Source: Pristionchus mayeri
Lineage: Eukaryota; Nematoda; Chromadorea; Rhabditida; Neodiplogasteridae
Assembly (NCBI GenBank): GCA_036245805.1
Contig: BTRK01000004.1
Location: 4,464,001 to 4,528,000, forward strand
Direction: 5' to 3'
Length of the DNA stretch: 64,000 nt
Numbering within the stretch: the first letter of the stretch is position 1; each line of letters begins with the position of its first letter. This document shows, piece by piece, positions 46,802 to 57,500 of the stretch. The notes under the pieces are model-generated. The model searched no databases and was not told the origin of the DNA. It was given only the letters and a program-made list of their open reading frames with translations. Both the position numbers and the translations under genes were made by a program.

Positions 46802-47587
46802 TCAGCCATTCTGGAATTTATTTACCAGTTGGAGGGGAATGAGTACACTTCTTTTCCTCTGCCTTTTACTTACTTTTGGCAATGCTGAAGACCCGGAAGA
46901 GCTTGTTGATGCGGTGGGTGATATTTCTTGATCTTTGGTCTTTCAAAGATAGTATTTCTATCCTCCGAATGTCCTCAGAAAGGCGTCATCGAGCGATGGG
47001 ACTATCCAGTGGAAGTGCACGAAGTATTCACTGCCGATGGCTACATTCTCGACCTCTTTCGCATTCCCAGAGGACGAAATGGTCGTTTTTAGGTCACATT
47101 AATTGGAATTTTTGATAGTTGCAGAAACGGAGCAAGAAGAGCATTGTCCCCGTCCCGCTATTCTCCTCAATCACGGACTCGGATCGAGTGGAGTTCAGCC
47201 ATTCTGGAATTTATTTACCAGTTGGAGGGGAATGAGTACACTTCTTTTCCTCTGCCTTTTACTTACTTTTGGCAATGCTGAAGACCCGGAAGAGCTTGTT
47301 GATGCGGTGGGTGATATTTCTTGATCTTTGGTCTTTCAAAGATAGTATTTCTATCCTCCGAATGTCCTCAGAAAGGCGTCATCGAGCGATGGGACTATCC
47401 AGTGGAAGTGCACGAAGTATTCACTGCCGATGGCTACATTCTCGACCTCTTTCGCATTCCCAGAGGACGAAATGGTCGTTTTTAGGTCACATTAATTGGA
47501 ATTTTTGATAGTTGCAGAAACGGAGCAAGAAGAGCATTGTCCCCGTCACGCTATTCTCCTCAATCACGGACTCGGATCGAGTGGAGT
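46802..47587. repeat. 393-bp direct tandem duplication
   Basis: 46802-47194 and 47195-47587 differ at one base that I can see (CCGTCCCGC against CCGTCACGC). TCAG stands at both starts and just after the second copy, a 4-bp microhomology at the breakpoints. 393 is divisible by 3. Confidence 0.95.
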
Positions 47588-49095
47588 TCAGTGGGTGGTG
47601 AACCTGCCCGATCAATCTGCCGGTCTCATACAATTTTTTTATTAGTTGTTCAATCTTTTCTTAGCTTTTGTTTTCGCTGATGCGGGATTCGACGTTTTCC
47701 TCGCCAATCACAGAGGATCGACATACGGAAGGAATCACTCCAAGTTGGACCCCACTCAGAATGAATTCTGGTAGTTTACGTGAGAAATTCGTGAATAGTA
47801 GAGAAAACTAGTAAATCATCATAGACTCGATGAAATGTCTAATATCGATCTACCCGCGATAATCGATAAGGTGCTTGATTTGAGTGGAAAGGAACAACTG
47901 TACTACATGGGGCAATCACAAGTGAATATTTCGCTCTTCTTGTCACTTTAACTCTGTTTAGGGAAATCTGATTGGGTTTATGTCACTCGCGGACACTCCC
48001 CAGTACAATAAAAAGGTAGGAAATAAGTGCAATTCGAATGAAAATTTATTGATGTAGATAAGAAAATTGTTCGCTCTCGGTCCAGTCGGAGCGCTTCAAT
48101 ACGTGCATGGCCCACTCCTAGCAGCCTACACATTCTACGACTTCCTCCTGCCACTTAGTAAGGTGAGTACTCGATCAGATTTCCTTAATGCAATATCACA
48201 CTTTGGTTGTACACCAACTTAATGGGCCATGACGCCGGGTCGAACTATCCCAGGATGGCCAGTAAAATGGGAGAATTACTGTGCACAAATTCCCTCATCA
48301 ATCAAGTCAGAACCTTATTTTTGGAAGCGTGCAATATAAGTTCACAATCAGATTTGCAAAAGCTACGTCGATTTCAATTCCGGACCAACAGGCGCCCAGT
48401 TTAACTTGGTCAGTTGTTTTGATGTTCGCACTGTAACGACTAGGAATGTGCCCCTTTCGCGTATCAATGATCACACCATAACAGACACGGATTCCTGTTT
48501 ACTTATCGCAATTAAACGGCGGGACTTCCACTTGGATCTACCTTCATTTTGCACAGGTGTCAACGGAACAACAAATGCATACATGAACAGTAAATTTGCA
48601 GATCCAACAAGCCCAGAGGGCAGTGCACTTTGATTACGGAAACCCGATTACTAATCTACGAAAGTACGGCAGCGTAAGTGGCTTGCCTGATATTTTTACC
48701 GTCGTATGTTCCCCAATTTCCGTTCATTTACGTAATTTTAGATGTCTCCGCTTCCATACAACTACAGCAGAATCCATACTGAGATCTATCTCTTCTGGAG
48801 CAGGAATGATTGGCTGGCGACACCTGAGGATATTGAGAAAATACTCATCCCGAGCATGCCGAAAGGCGTGATTAAGGTTAATTCACTAATGGGAATTCGC
48901 ATAAACAAGAACAAATATACATCTGCAAAATTTGGAATGTGATGGGTTGAGGACTCCTTCGAAGTGCCCGAGTACAACCATCTTGATTTCGGGATCGCGA
49001 CTACTGCTGGAGATCGAATCTATCGTCCTATCATCGAAATCATTAGGAAGGATCATCATATACCATTGTGTGCTGCCAAGAACAAGATGTTGTGA
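46839..49095 (+). pseudogene. Acid lipase (lipl-like) with internal duplication and nonsense codon
   Basis: Alpha/beta-hydrolase of the gastric/lysosomal acid lipase family. Signal peptide MSTLLFLCLLLTFGNA, then [66 protein letters not shown] (catalytic serine elbow), GPVGALQYVHGPLLAAYTFY, DFNSGPTG, FWSRNDWLATPEDIEKIL (Asp) and VPEYNHLDFG (His). All catalytic residues remain. However, the first three exons are present twice in tandem (46802-47194 and 47195-47587), and the FW.FTLDEM block carries an in-frame TAG at 47772-47774. The region 48200-48610 reads poorly. Each duplicate keeps its own TTTACCAG acceptor ten bases before an ATG. Confidence 0.72.
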
Positions 49096-49274
49096 TGATG
49101 AATGCTTGATAAACTTACTGTTTATTAGGAAGTCGTTAGCATTACCATGTTCAGTTACCGGAATAAAGTAAAACGAAGTAAACTATACCAAAAAGTGTAC
49201 TATGAACGAACCGTGCACCACGAATAAACTGGTTTGATTTGATGGGTAGCCATATCTTTTCCAGATCGGCCGAG

Positions 49275-49282
49275 TATAAAAG
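49275..49282 (+). promoter_or_regulatory. Putative TATA box of collagen gene
   Basis: TATAAAAG located 63-70 bases upstream of the collagen start codon, with a GAGTGAGCAGAACTGAG stretch after it. Good position and match, but only positional evidence. Confidence 0.55.
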
Positions 49283-49344
49283 GAGTGAGCAGAACTGAGA
49301 TAAGCAGGTAGCATTAACCTCCCCTTCCAGTAAGAAGTCGAGCA

Positions 49345-50862
49345 ATGGAAGACCACGTCACTCAAGCCAAGTGCAGGGCTTACAAGGTGCGAGGTTTCTT
49401 TGCTTCTTATCTTTTCAATTGTTTTAGTGCAAAAATTGAATTTCGTTTGATTTGGTCTGAAAAGAGAAGAGAATGATTAGGGGGAGTGTATTCTGAGATA
49501 TTCCGTGATGTTGCAGACGGTGGCAGCGTCCGCCATCACATTATCCGTCGTCGCCGTCGTGGCTGTCTTCGTGACTCTCCCGATGGTCTACGACTACGTC
49601 CACTCCATCAGAAGATCAGTCAACAGAGACGTCGCCTTCTGCAAGGTAAGCACGGCGCCCAAATCACCAACCGCGATAACCAAACGCTTCTTTTCGCCTG
49701 CGATACCACGAGCTACTAGAGAAACTAAAACGATGTTGTATGACTATTTCGAATGTGTCGCATAAATTATATCCTTTATGCCATTATCTACGAAAAACTT
49801 TCAAATTCGGCGTTCAAAAAACGTGAAACTGACGTTGATAGAAAAAGGCAGTAGAACCCTGACAAAACCAGTTGAAAGCGCAAGTGACATGCCAAAAGAA
49901 ATGTGATCCTATGGTGATACTTCGCGGAAGTGCGCGGCTGGTACACCGGTTGAGTGAACACTAACTTGTGAATTGAAGATCTCTCACTTCCCTATGATTG
50001 CAGGGTTCAGCAGAGCACATCCTGACCGAAGTGAACGCAGCCAAGGAGCACTCTGGTCGCAACAGAACCGCCAGACAGGTACGGTAACTGAGTACATATC
50101 GTACACTGACATGGTTACTGTACTTCGCCTTCAGGCGTACGCATCTGGAGGCGGAGGAGCGGCAGTTGCCGGTGGAGGAGCTACTGGCGGTGGAGACTGC
50201 TCCGGATGCTGCATGCCCGGTCCCGCCGGACCACCCGGATCTCCCGGAAAACCCGGAAGGAACGGTACGGTATCCACAACTTCCATCGATAGCTAACTTT
50301 GAAATTTTCTCATTCAGGAATGCCCGGATCTCCCGGTATGCCCGGCATGCACGGTATGTCCGCTGGTGGTCCCTGCGAACCGATGACTCCTCCTCCCTGC
50401 ATGCCCTGCCCCGCTGGTCCTCCTGGCCCTGCTGGACCCCCCGGACCTTCCGGCAACCCCGGAGGACCCGGTGCACCCGGACAGGGCGGAGGAGCCTCGG
50501 CACCCGGACCTCCCGGCCCGAAGGGACCCCCTGGACCCGCAGGAAACCCTGGACAGCCCGGAGGCATGGGTCCTCCTGGACCAGCTGGACAGGGCGGAGT
50601 TGGCGGATCGGCTGCGCCTGGACCCGCTGGACCTCCCGGACCTGCCGGACCACCCGGTCCCGATGGAGCACCCGGATCTGGTGGAATGGGACCTCCTGGC
50701 CCCAAGGGACCACCCGGACCTGCTGGAAATCCCGGATCTGACGGTAACCCCGGAGCTCCTGGATCAGCTGGCAAGCCCGGAAGCGGAGGAGAGAAGGGAA
50801 TCTGTCCCAAGTACTGCGCCATCGATGGAGGAGTCTTCTTCGAGGATGGAACCAGACGATAA
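49345..50862 (+). CDS. Cuticle collagen, spliced
   Basis: Extracellular-matrix collagen secreted by the hypodermis. Exon 1 encodes [14 protein letters not shown]. Exon 2 is the nematode cuticle collagen N-domain with a membrane-type signal anchor ([20 protein letters not shown], then [19 protein letters not shown]). Exon 3 ends SGRNRTARQ, containing an R-x-x-R-like site for a furin-type protease (BLI-4 in C. elegans). The Gly-X-Y part begins after a DCSGCC cluster ([17 protein letters not shown]), is interrupted by a cysteine block near [15 protein letters not shown], continues as a long GPP/GPA repeat, and ends with a cysteine tail [20 protein letters not shown]. All four introns are in frame and there are no lesions. 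Codon use is strongly biased to C-ending Pro and A-ending Gly, as in highly expressed genes. Confidence 0.95.
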
Positions 50863-51085
50863 GAAGATGGCCACTCTTAGCTCAATTGTATTGTTCGTAG
50901 ACTCGAACGATTCTCGTAGTAAAGTTATTAATTGCAATTTCATGTGAACACTTGCGAAAGATCATCTCTATCTCTCCACACTACAAATTGCGCACTTTTT
51001 CTTGATATCAACTCGTGCAATTTCTTCACTCTCTCCAACATTCAACAGATCATACGCGCAAAGATACTAGCAAAAGAAAGGAGGG

Positions 51086-53582
51086 ATGGATGCCTCTAAC
51101 ATCATGACATTTCTCTCAATACTCGTCATTTTCCCTCTTTCCTAGTCTATTACATCATCGGCTACTATTGGCAGGTGTCCAAGTATGCGAGAGGTCCTCG
51201 ACCCCACCCGATTGTCGGAAATTTGAGACATGTTTGTCTTCAGTGTCGATGTTGCAAGAATTAGCTGCTTTCAGTTGAGTTGCGACAAGATCCATCTCGA
51301 GTTTCAAGAGTTCTCGCTCAAATATGGACAAATCTTCACCGTCTTTCTGCCCGTGCTTATTGTAGTCATCACTAACTATGAAGGCGTGAGGGAAACGTAT
51401 ATCTCAAAGGGTGAGGATGCAGAATGTGCCATCCATCGCTTTTTCTGGATAGTTGCAAAGATCACACTTGTCAAATCTCACGTCTGGTTGTGATGCTCCA
51501 CTCTTTCTACTTTCAATTTCATCTCTAGCCTACACAACAATACTCTCCAACAGAGATCAAAAACATGTAGGCGAGAGCTTGGCTGGCCGTCCGTTCATTG
51601 CGACTGACGATGTACTCGGTTATAGTCACAATGCGGGAGCTATCAATTCGAATGGCCAGAGCTGGCTGGAGTACAGGTATTCTGAATTCTTTGAAAGACC
51701 AAAATCCATTTCGTTCATAAGACTAACCATCACGATTCTGCGCGATTTTGGAATAGGGAAGAGTCTGATCGAGCAACAAGTGAGTGTCTAGAAGGGTGAT
51801 GAAGATTCTCACTGATTAGATTCGTCTCTCCATCACTGAATTTCTTCGGCATCTTGTGCGCATTGAAAACAAGAGTAGTGTGTATCTCCGATGGCCGATT
51901 CAGGTAAATTTAAAGATCCCCCCAGGGAGCCATTTTTTTCGAATTGCCTGTAAGGGCTTGAACAGAGGGAAAATCAATCCCCTTACGCGCAATTTCAAAA
52001 ATTGTACAGTATCATACAGTATATCGATTGCCAGCGGGGTGCTGCACAAGGCATGTATTTTCGGGTCATGTTCCATAATTGTCTCATGATAGGTCAAGGC
52101 TAAGTATCGTACTCAATCGATCATACAGTACCCCCAGATACCGTATGACGCTACCGTAACCCAGAATATCGAGAACTAACTTTATTTTCAAAAAGTCAAT
52201 ATGCCGTACCCAATCGATCCTACAGTACCCATACCGAAAACTGGTACCGTGCCCAATCGATTACACGGTACCTAAGTAACTACCGTAACCAAGTTCCTTG
52301 GGACAGATCCAGTTCCTTATGTCAAACTTTTCTCTAAAAAAACCACAATCGATATTAAAATTATTTAAAAATTATCCTACTATATATGTGATTATTATAT
52401 AATCATTTTATGATGAATTTTGGATTTTTTGAAAAATGTTTGAAATATTTATAAAAATGTGTGACCCAAGGAACTGGATCTGATCCAAGGAACTGGGTTA
52501 CGATGATTACTTGGGTATTGGGCACGGTACCAGGACTTTTTTAAAAATAAAATATAGTTTGCGATAATCGGGGTTACGGTAGCGGTATACGGTACCTGGA
52601 GGTAGTGCACTATCGATTTGGTACGGTATAGAGCAAAAACCAATTCAGTGGAAAATATTTTGGAAAAAGTCAGTTCACGATTGACCGCAGTAGATTACGG
52701 TAGCAAGGGGTACTGTACACAGGGTTACGGTATGAGTACTGTAGGATCGATTGGGTATGGTGTATTGACTTTTTGAAAATAAAGTTAGTTCTCGATATTC
52801 TGGGTTACGGTAGCGTCATACGGTATCTGGGATACTGTATGATCGATTGGGTACGGTACTTAGTCTTGACCTACCATGACACAATTATCGACAATGACCC
52901 GAAAATACATGCATTGTTCAGCACCCCGCTGGTAATCGATATACTGTATGATACTGCACAATTTTTGAAATTGCGCGTAAGGGGATTGATTTTCCCTCTA
53001 TTCAAGCCCTTACAGGCAATTCGAAAAAATGGTTCCTTGAGGGGGATCTTTAAGTCTCTGAAATGAGATTACAGTAATCCGTAGGTGATGGTGGCCAACA
53101 TCATCAATTAGACGCTTTTCGACTTCCGATATCCGTACGATGACTGCAAGGAACTCGTAGACTTCGTTGAGGCTTTCACATCGGCATGGTTTTATTCTCA
53201 TTTTTCGTATTCAGATTCTTCGCTTTTATTCGACTTCTTGAGCATGTCGATGTATAGCTTTCCCATGTTTCTCGCTCATCAATTGTTTCCAGCTGGCTGA
53301 AATTGCCTTGTCCAATCTGCTTGTCCGCTTCTCCAGTTCCTCCTTCAAGTTCTTACAGGAGGTTCCCATGATGAAAGAGTACGCAAAGAAAGTGCACGGG
53401 CCGAAGATTGGCAAGGCGAGCAATTGCCATTCATCGATTTGACGAGATGGCGTCTTCAGATGACATCGTTCATCGAGAAAAACACAGAGAAGGCGATGGA
53501 AACATTGGACGAGGAAGGGGAAGACACCTACCTCGTGCATGCCTACTCGAGGAAGATCGGCAGCAGCCCGCACTTAACGTGC
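51086..53582 (+). pseudogene. Cytochrome P450 (CYP2-type) pseudogene, 5' part
   Basis: N-terminal half of a microsomal P450. Recognisable blocks are a hydrophobic start (MDASNIMTFLSILVIFPLS), RGPRPHPIVGNLR, EFQEFSLKYGQIFTVFLP, VVITNYEGVRETYISKG, LAGRPFIATDD, GQSWLEYR, ILRDFGIGKSLIEQQ, TEFLRHLV, NIIN followed by LFDFRYPYDDCKEL, and FIEKNTEKAMETLDEEGED. Lesions: the start frame and the VYYIIGYYWQ frame differ (about 51130-51145), and a TAG stands at 53109-53111 inside the conserved helix. An intron holds a 1.1-kb foldback. The coding part stops where the BEL element is inserted; the 3' part is at 62732-63633. Confidence 0.85.
51914..53049. repeat. 1.14-kb foldback element flanked by TTAA
   Basis: The left arm (51914 to about 52230) begins AGATCCCCCCAGGGAGCC. 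The right arm (about 52735-53049) is its imperfect complement and ends GGGGGATCT. TTAA stands on both sides (51910-51913 and 53050-53053), as expected for a piggyBac-type target duplication. The centre is rich in CGGTACC/TACGGTA motifs. No ORF of its own. Confidence 0.85.
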
Positions 53583-53672
53583 GACTAATTTGTCTTGCAA
53601 TCCGACAGCGAATCCACAGTGAAACGATATTAGCTTAACTGCGAATCATGCATGCAAAAAGTGTAAAATATT

Positions 53673-54372
53673 TGTAGCGAAATCACTTCGCTACTATCAA
53701 TTCATTAAATCATAATCAATAATCAATAAATCAATCAATTTAAATAATTCAATATAAATAAAATCAGTTATCGTTCAATCCCTCCAGTCAGCCTCTACCG
53801 TATCATTATTTCAAATTACCGCGGAGAAAGTGTCCCACATGGAAGATGCAGGCTAGCCTACCGTATGCCGCGGAGCGCTTGCATTTTTCTGGACTCGACT
53901 TTCTTTTAGCGTTGCAGCAGCTTTCTCTACGTTCACGTCACTTTTTCTTCCACTTTTCCTTATTCATTTCATCGCATTACTATGCCACTTGCCTAGTATT
54001 CACTCCTTTAGCCGAGCACACCGTTTGCGGGCTATTCTCATCACATTTTCGTTCACTTTCCATCACATTTCACCTCTCATCATTTTCACCATTCAGGCCC
54101 GTTGCTAGGGCATCATCTCACCTCCATCCCACTTGAGACGCCCACCACGTCAATAGCTTGGGCATCATCTCTCCCTCCAACTCCCTCCACCACAGGTACA
54201 TTCCACTTCTTCCAGTCAATCAATAGCCCACCAATCAACCCTATTCCCATCGTGTGATCTACCCCCTTCTTTCGTGTTTTTCCCTTGTAAATCACAGTAA
54301 ATAAAGCGTATTTATTTTCACCACTCGTCCTTTGCACACCATAAAGGGATTCTAACAATAGAATTTTCCATA
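53673..54372 (+). repeat. 5' LTR of the BEL/Pao element
   Basis: Starts TGTAGCGAAATCAC and ends TTTTCCATA. Contains AATAAA near 54299-54304. It differs from the 3' LTR at only about five positions that I can see over 700 bp (for example GAGCGCTTG against GAGCGTTTG). Confidence 0.95.
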
Positions 54373-54540
54373 TGGTGCATCGGCTTTTTTAAACAATCCT
54401 AGCCATAATCATCAAGTCCCGCGTGGCCCAAAAGCATTCTATCACCAGTCACACCACTTTCGTTCATTCCCAAAACAATCACCATTGCTTCCACTTCCAC
54501 TTTCGCTATCCCTTCAACCGTTTCAACTCGCCGTCAAAGA

Positions 54541-57500
54541 ATGGGCGACACTTTCGAGTCAGAATTCTCTACCGATTATGACAAACTCTATTCACTTCTC
54601 GATGAGCTCAAACCGCTCTTCGAAACAATCGATCTCGAAACCACGAGACTGCCCCAGATTTCTAATCAAAATGATATCATGTCACTGAGCTCCCACATGG
54701 TCACTACCATTGGTGACGCCGAGGAAATCATCACCAATTACACAGGAATCGTCGAATCAATCCTGGCACGAATCGAAGAGATGGGAAAGAAGATTGAGGA
54801 TAAGGAAAGAGCAGAGAAAGAAGAAAAATATCTCGAGGAAGTGACCAACGGCGTGCATGGATCAAGCAACTTGGCGATGAACGCAGTCAGTTTGACTTCC
54901 CTTCTCGAAAGTAAAGAGTCAAAATACGAAAATAGGCTCAATAGATCGATACGACGCGTTCGCGCGGTGTCGATACTAGGAACTCGCCCTCATTCTGCCA
55001 CTTTCGTTGATCAGGACTCAAATTCAAACCAGTCTTCCCCTCAGTTTTCCGCGACAGCGCCCAACCAACCCGCACTCACTGGGCAATCACCCCCTTCTAC
55101 TTCTGTCACTCAGCATCAACCCTCCAGTGTGCAGAACGCGCAGCTTAACACTGGGACTCTTAATAACCCCTCAGCAGCGCTCATTTCTGTCGACGGCACT
55201 AGGGTATCATCACTTACTCATGATTCAGCATCCAGCGCCCACATTTCATCATCAATTCAGTCACCCTCTCCAATCGATCCGCCGTTGCATAGACCTAGTC
55301 TCTCACTTCCACCAATCAAACTTGAGACCTTTGACGGTAGTGACATCACTCGCTGGCCATCTTTCAAGCACCAGATCCAGTCCCTCATTCTGAGTCAACC
55401 CCACTTCAACGATGTCGAAAAGGCATTCCACTTGCGTTCATGTCTAAGAGGGGAAGCGTACAATTTAGCAGCATCCCTTCCCGTTCAAGACAACTTCCTC
55501 GCTCAGATTATCGATCGGCTGGAATCATTGTATGGTCACCAAGACCTCGCACAAGCGCAACTTCTTCAGTCATTGCGCACCATTAGAGCCAAGTCTCATG
55601 CGATAGATGATCAACTTTCTGCCGTTCAGTCTCTTATCAATGTTGCATATTCTATTCACGGGAAATGGGGTGTAGATTCCCTTCTCGTCCAACAGGAAAT
55701 CGCGAGTTGCATTCATCCCAAGTTCATCACTCTCATTACCGACTCACATTGTGATTCCCTCTTGTCAGCTCTTAAGCTCATCGAGAAGGTGTTGATTAAT
55801 GATCGGAGGAACGCAATGACCATCAGTGCTATTACCAATCGAAACCAGGGCATCATTTCATCTGGCAACCCTAGAGCAGCACCCAATAGGGACAATCAGT
55901 CAGCGAGGTTCAAGCCACCTGCCGCACACTCCCCTCCCACTTCCAGCCACTCTAAGAAGATTCCACTGTGTGTCTTCTGTGGCACACACCAATACAGTGG
56001 CGAGTGCTCTCGTGTTACCTCAATCAAAGAGAAAAAGGAGATTCTCAAGAGGAAGTCTCTTTGTTTTTCTTGCTTCTCACCCAGTCACTCTTCCGATGCT
56101 TACTACAAATCGTGCCAGCAGTGCAAGGCAAAGCATCACAAGTCCCTGTGTACTAGGCAGCCCGCCCCTAACCAGTCTGGCGTCAATTCAGTTACCACCA
56201 GTCACTCAGTCCAGCTGAACACCAGACTGTTCACAGCACCCGTCATGATAGCAAACATGTCTGAGCACCACTGCTCTAATGCAAATGTGTTGCTCGACAC
56301 AGGCGCACAAGTGTCCCTCATTTCACGCGCTCTAGTCACCAAGCTACGTCTCAAACCAGTCAATCAGGTACATGCCTCCATCACAGGAGTAGTGAGCGAT
56401 GAACAGAAATCCTTACCCTCCATTCACGACGTAGTACATTTCGATCTCATCACGGACCGTGGTAGGGAAACCATCAGAGCAATAGTTCATAATACTGATT
56501 CGATCACTCAGTCCATTCACCACCAGCCATTATCTGCAGCAGATCTAGAAGTGATTAAGGATACTCTCACTACCATTCCCAATCATTTCACTCAGTCCAC
56601 CATGAGTCCCGATTTACTTCTCGGTGTCGGAGACACACTCAAACTGCTTGAAGGTCATAACTCGACAACCTTGCCAGGAGGTTACCGACTGATTCAATCG
56701 ATCATTGGGCCACTTGTCGTTGGTTCAGAGAACTTGACACCCTCAGCCCCAGTTCAGTGCAACACGGCACTGGCAGCGGAACAGTCGAGTTCCTCTCCAC
56801 TCATCACACCAGGGTATCATGATATCACTCCACCCCTTACCATCGCATCAGTAGTTTCCACATTCCATCAGTCTGCAGATCAAATGGCAGAACGCTTCCT
56901 TTCTGTGGATCCAATCTCGCGCATCTACGAGACCACAGAAAAGGAAGAGCGCAAGTTGGCTGACCAATTAGTGACCAAGCATTTCAATGACACTGTCCAG
57001 TGCCACGATGACGGATACTATGTCCAGTACGCAATGAAGTCTGAGGCCAAGGATGAACTGCCGGATAATTACAATCTAGCAGTCTCTCGCCTTTCCTCCA
57101 CCCAGCGCAATCTGTCCACTGACAAAAACCTCTTGTCATATTACGACTCTGTCATCAAGGACCAGCTCTCACTAGGGCAGGTAGAGGTAGTCGATCCTTC
57201 TGACACTAACGGCATCATTCACTACTTGGCACATCAGCCCGTCCTCAGACCAGACAAACCCACTACCCCATTGCGCATTGTCTATGACGCCTCAGCTCAT
57301 CTCAAGAACAAACCCTCACTCAACGACATGATCTACCCAGGTCCAAGTGACCTGGAAATGATCCCATCACTTCTTCTTCGTGCCAGACTTAGGCCCTTCC
57401 TCATTGTCGCTGATGTCGAGAAAGCATTCCTCCAAGTCAAGCTTTGCCCCTCGCAGAGAAACATGCTTAGATTCTTGTGGCTGAAGGACATAGATAAGCC

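Noticed and set aside
49961..50822. Long minus-strand and alternate-frame ORFs over the collagen
   Set aside because: Gly-Pro codon repeats stay open in several frames; the + strand collagen frame has the N-domain, cysteine knots and splice sites.
53226..53573. Minus-strand 115-aa ORF
   Set aside because: Antisense of P450 pseudogene exons; the + strand carries P450 motifs.
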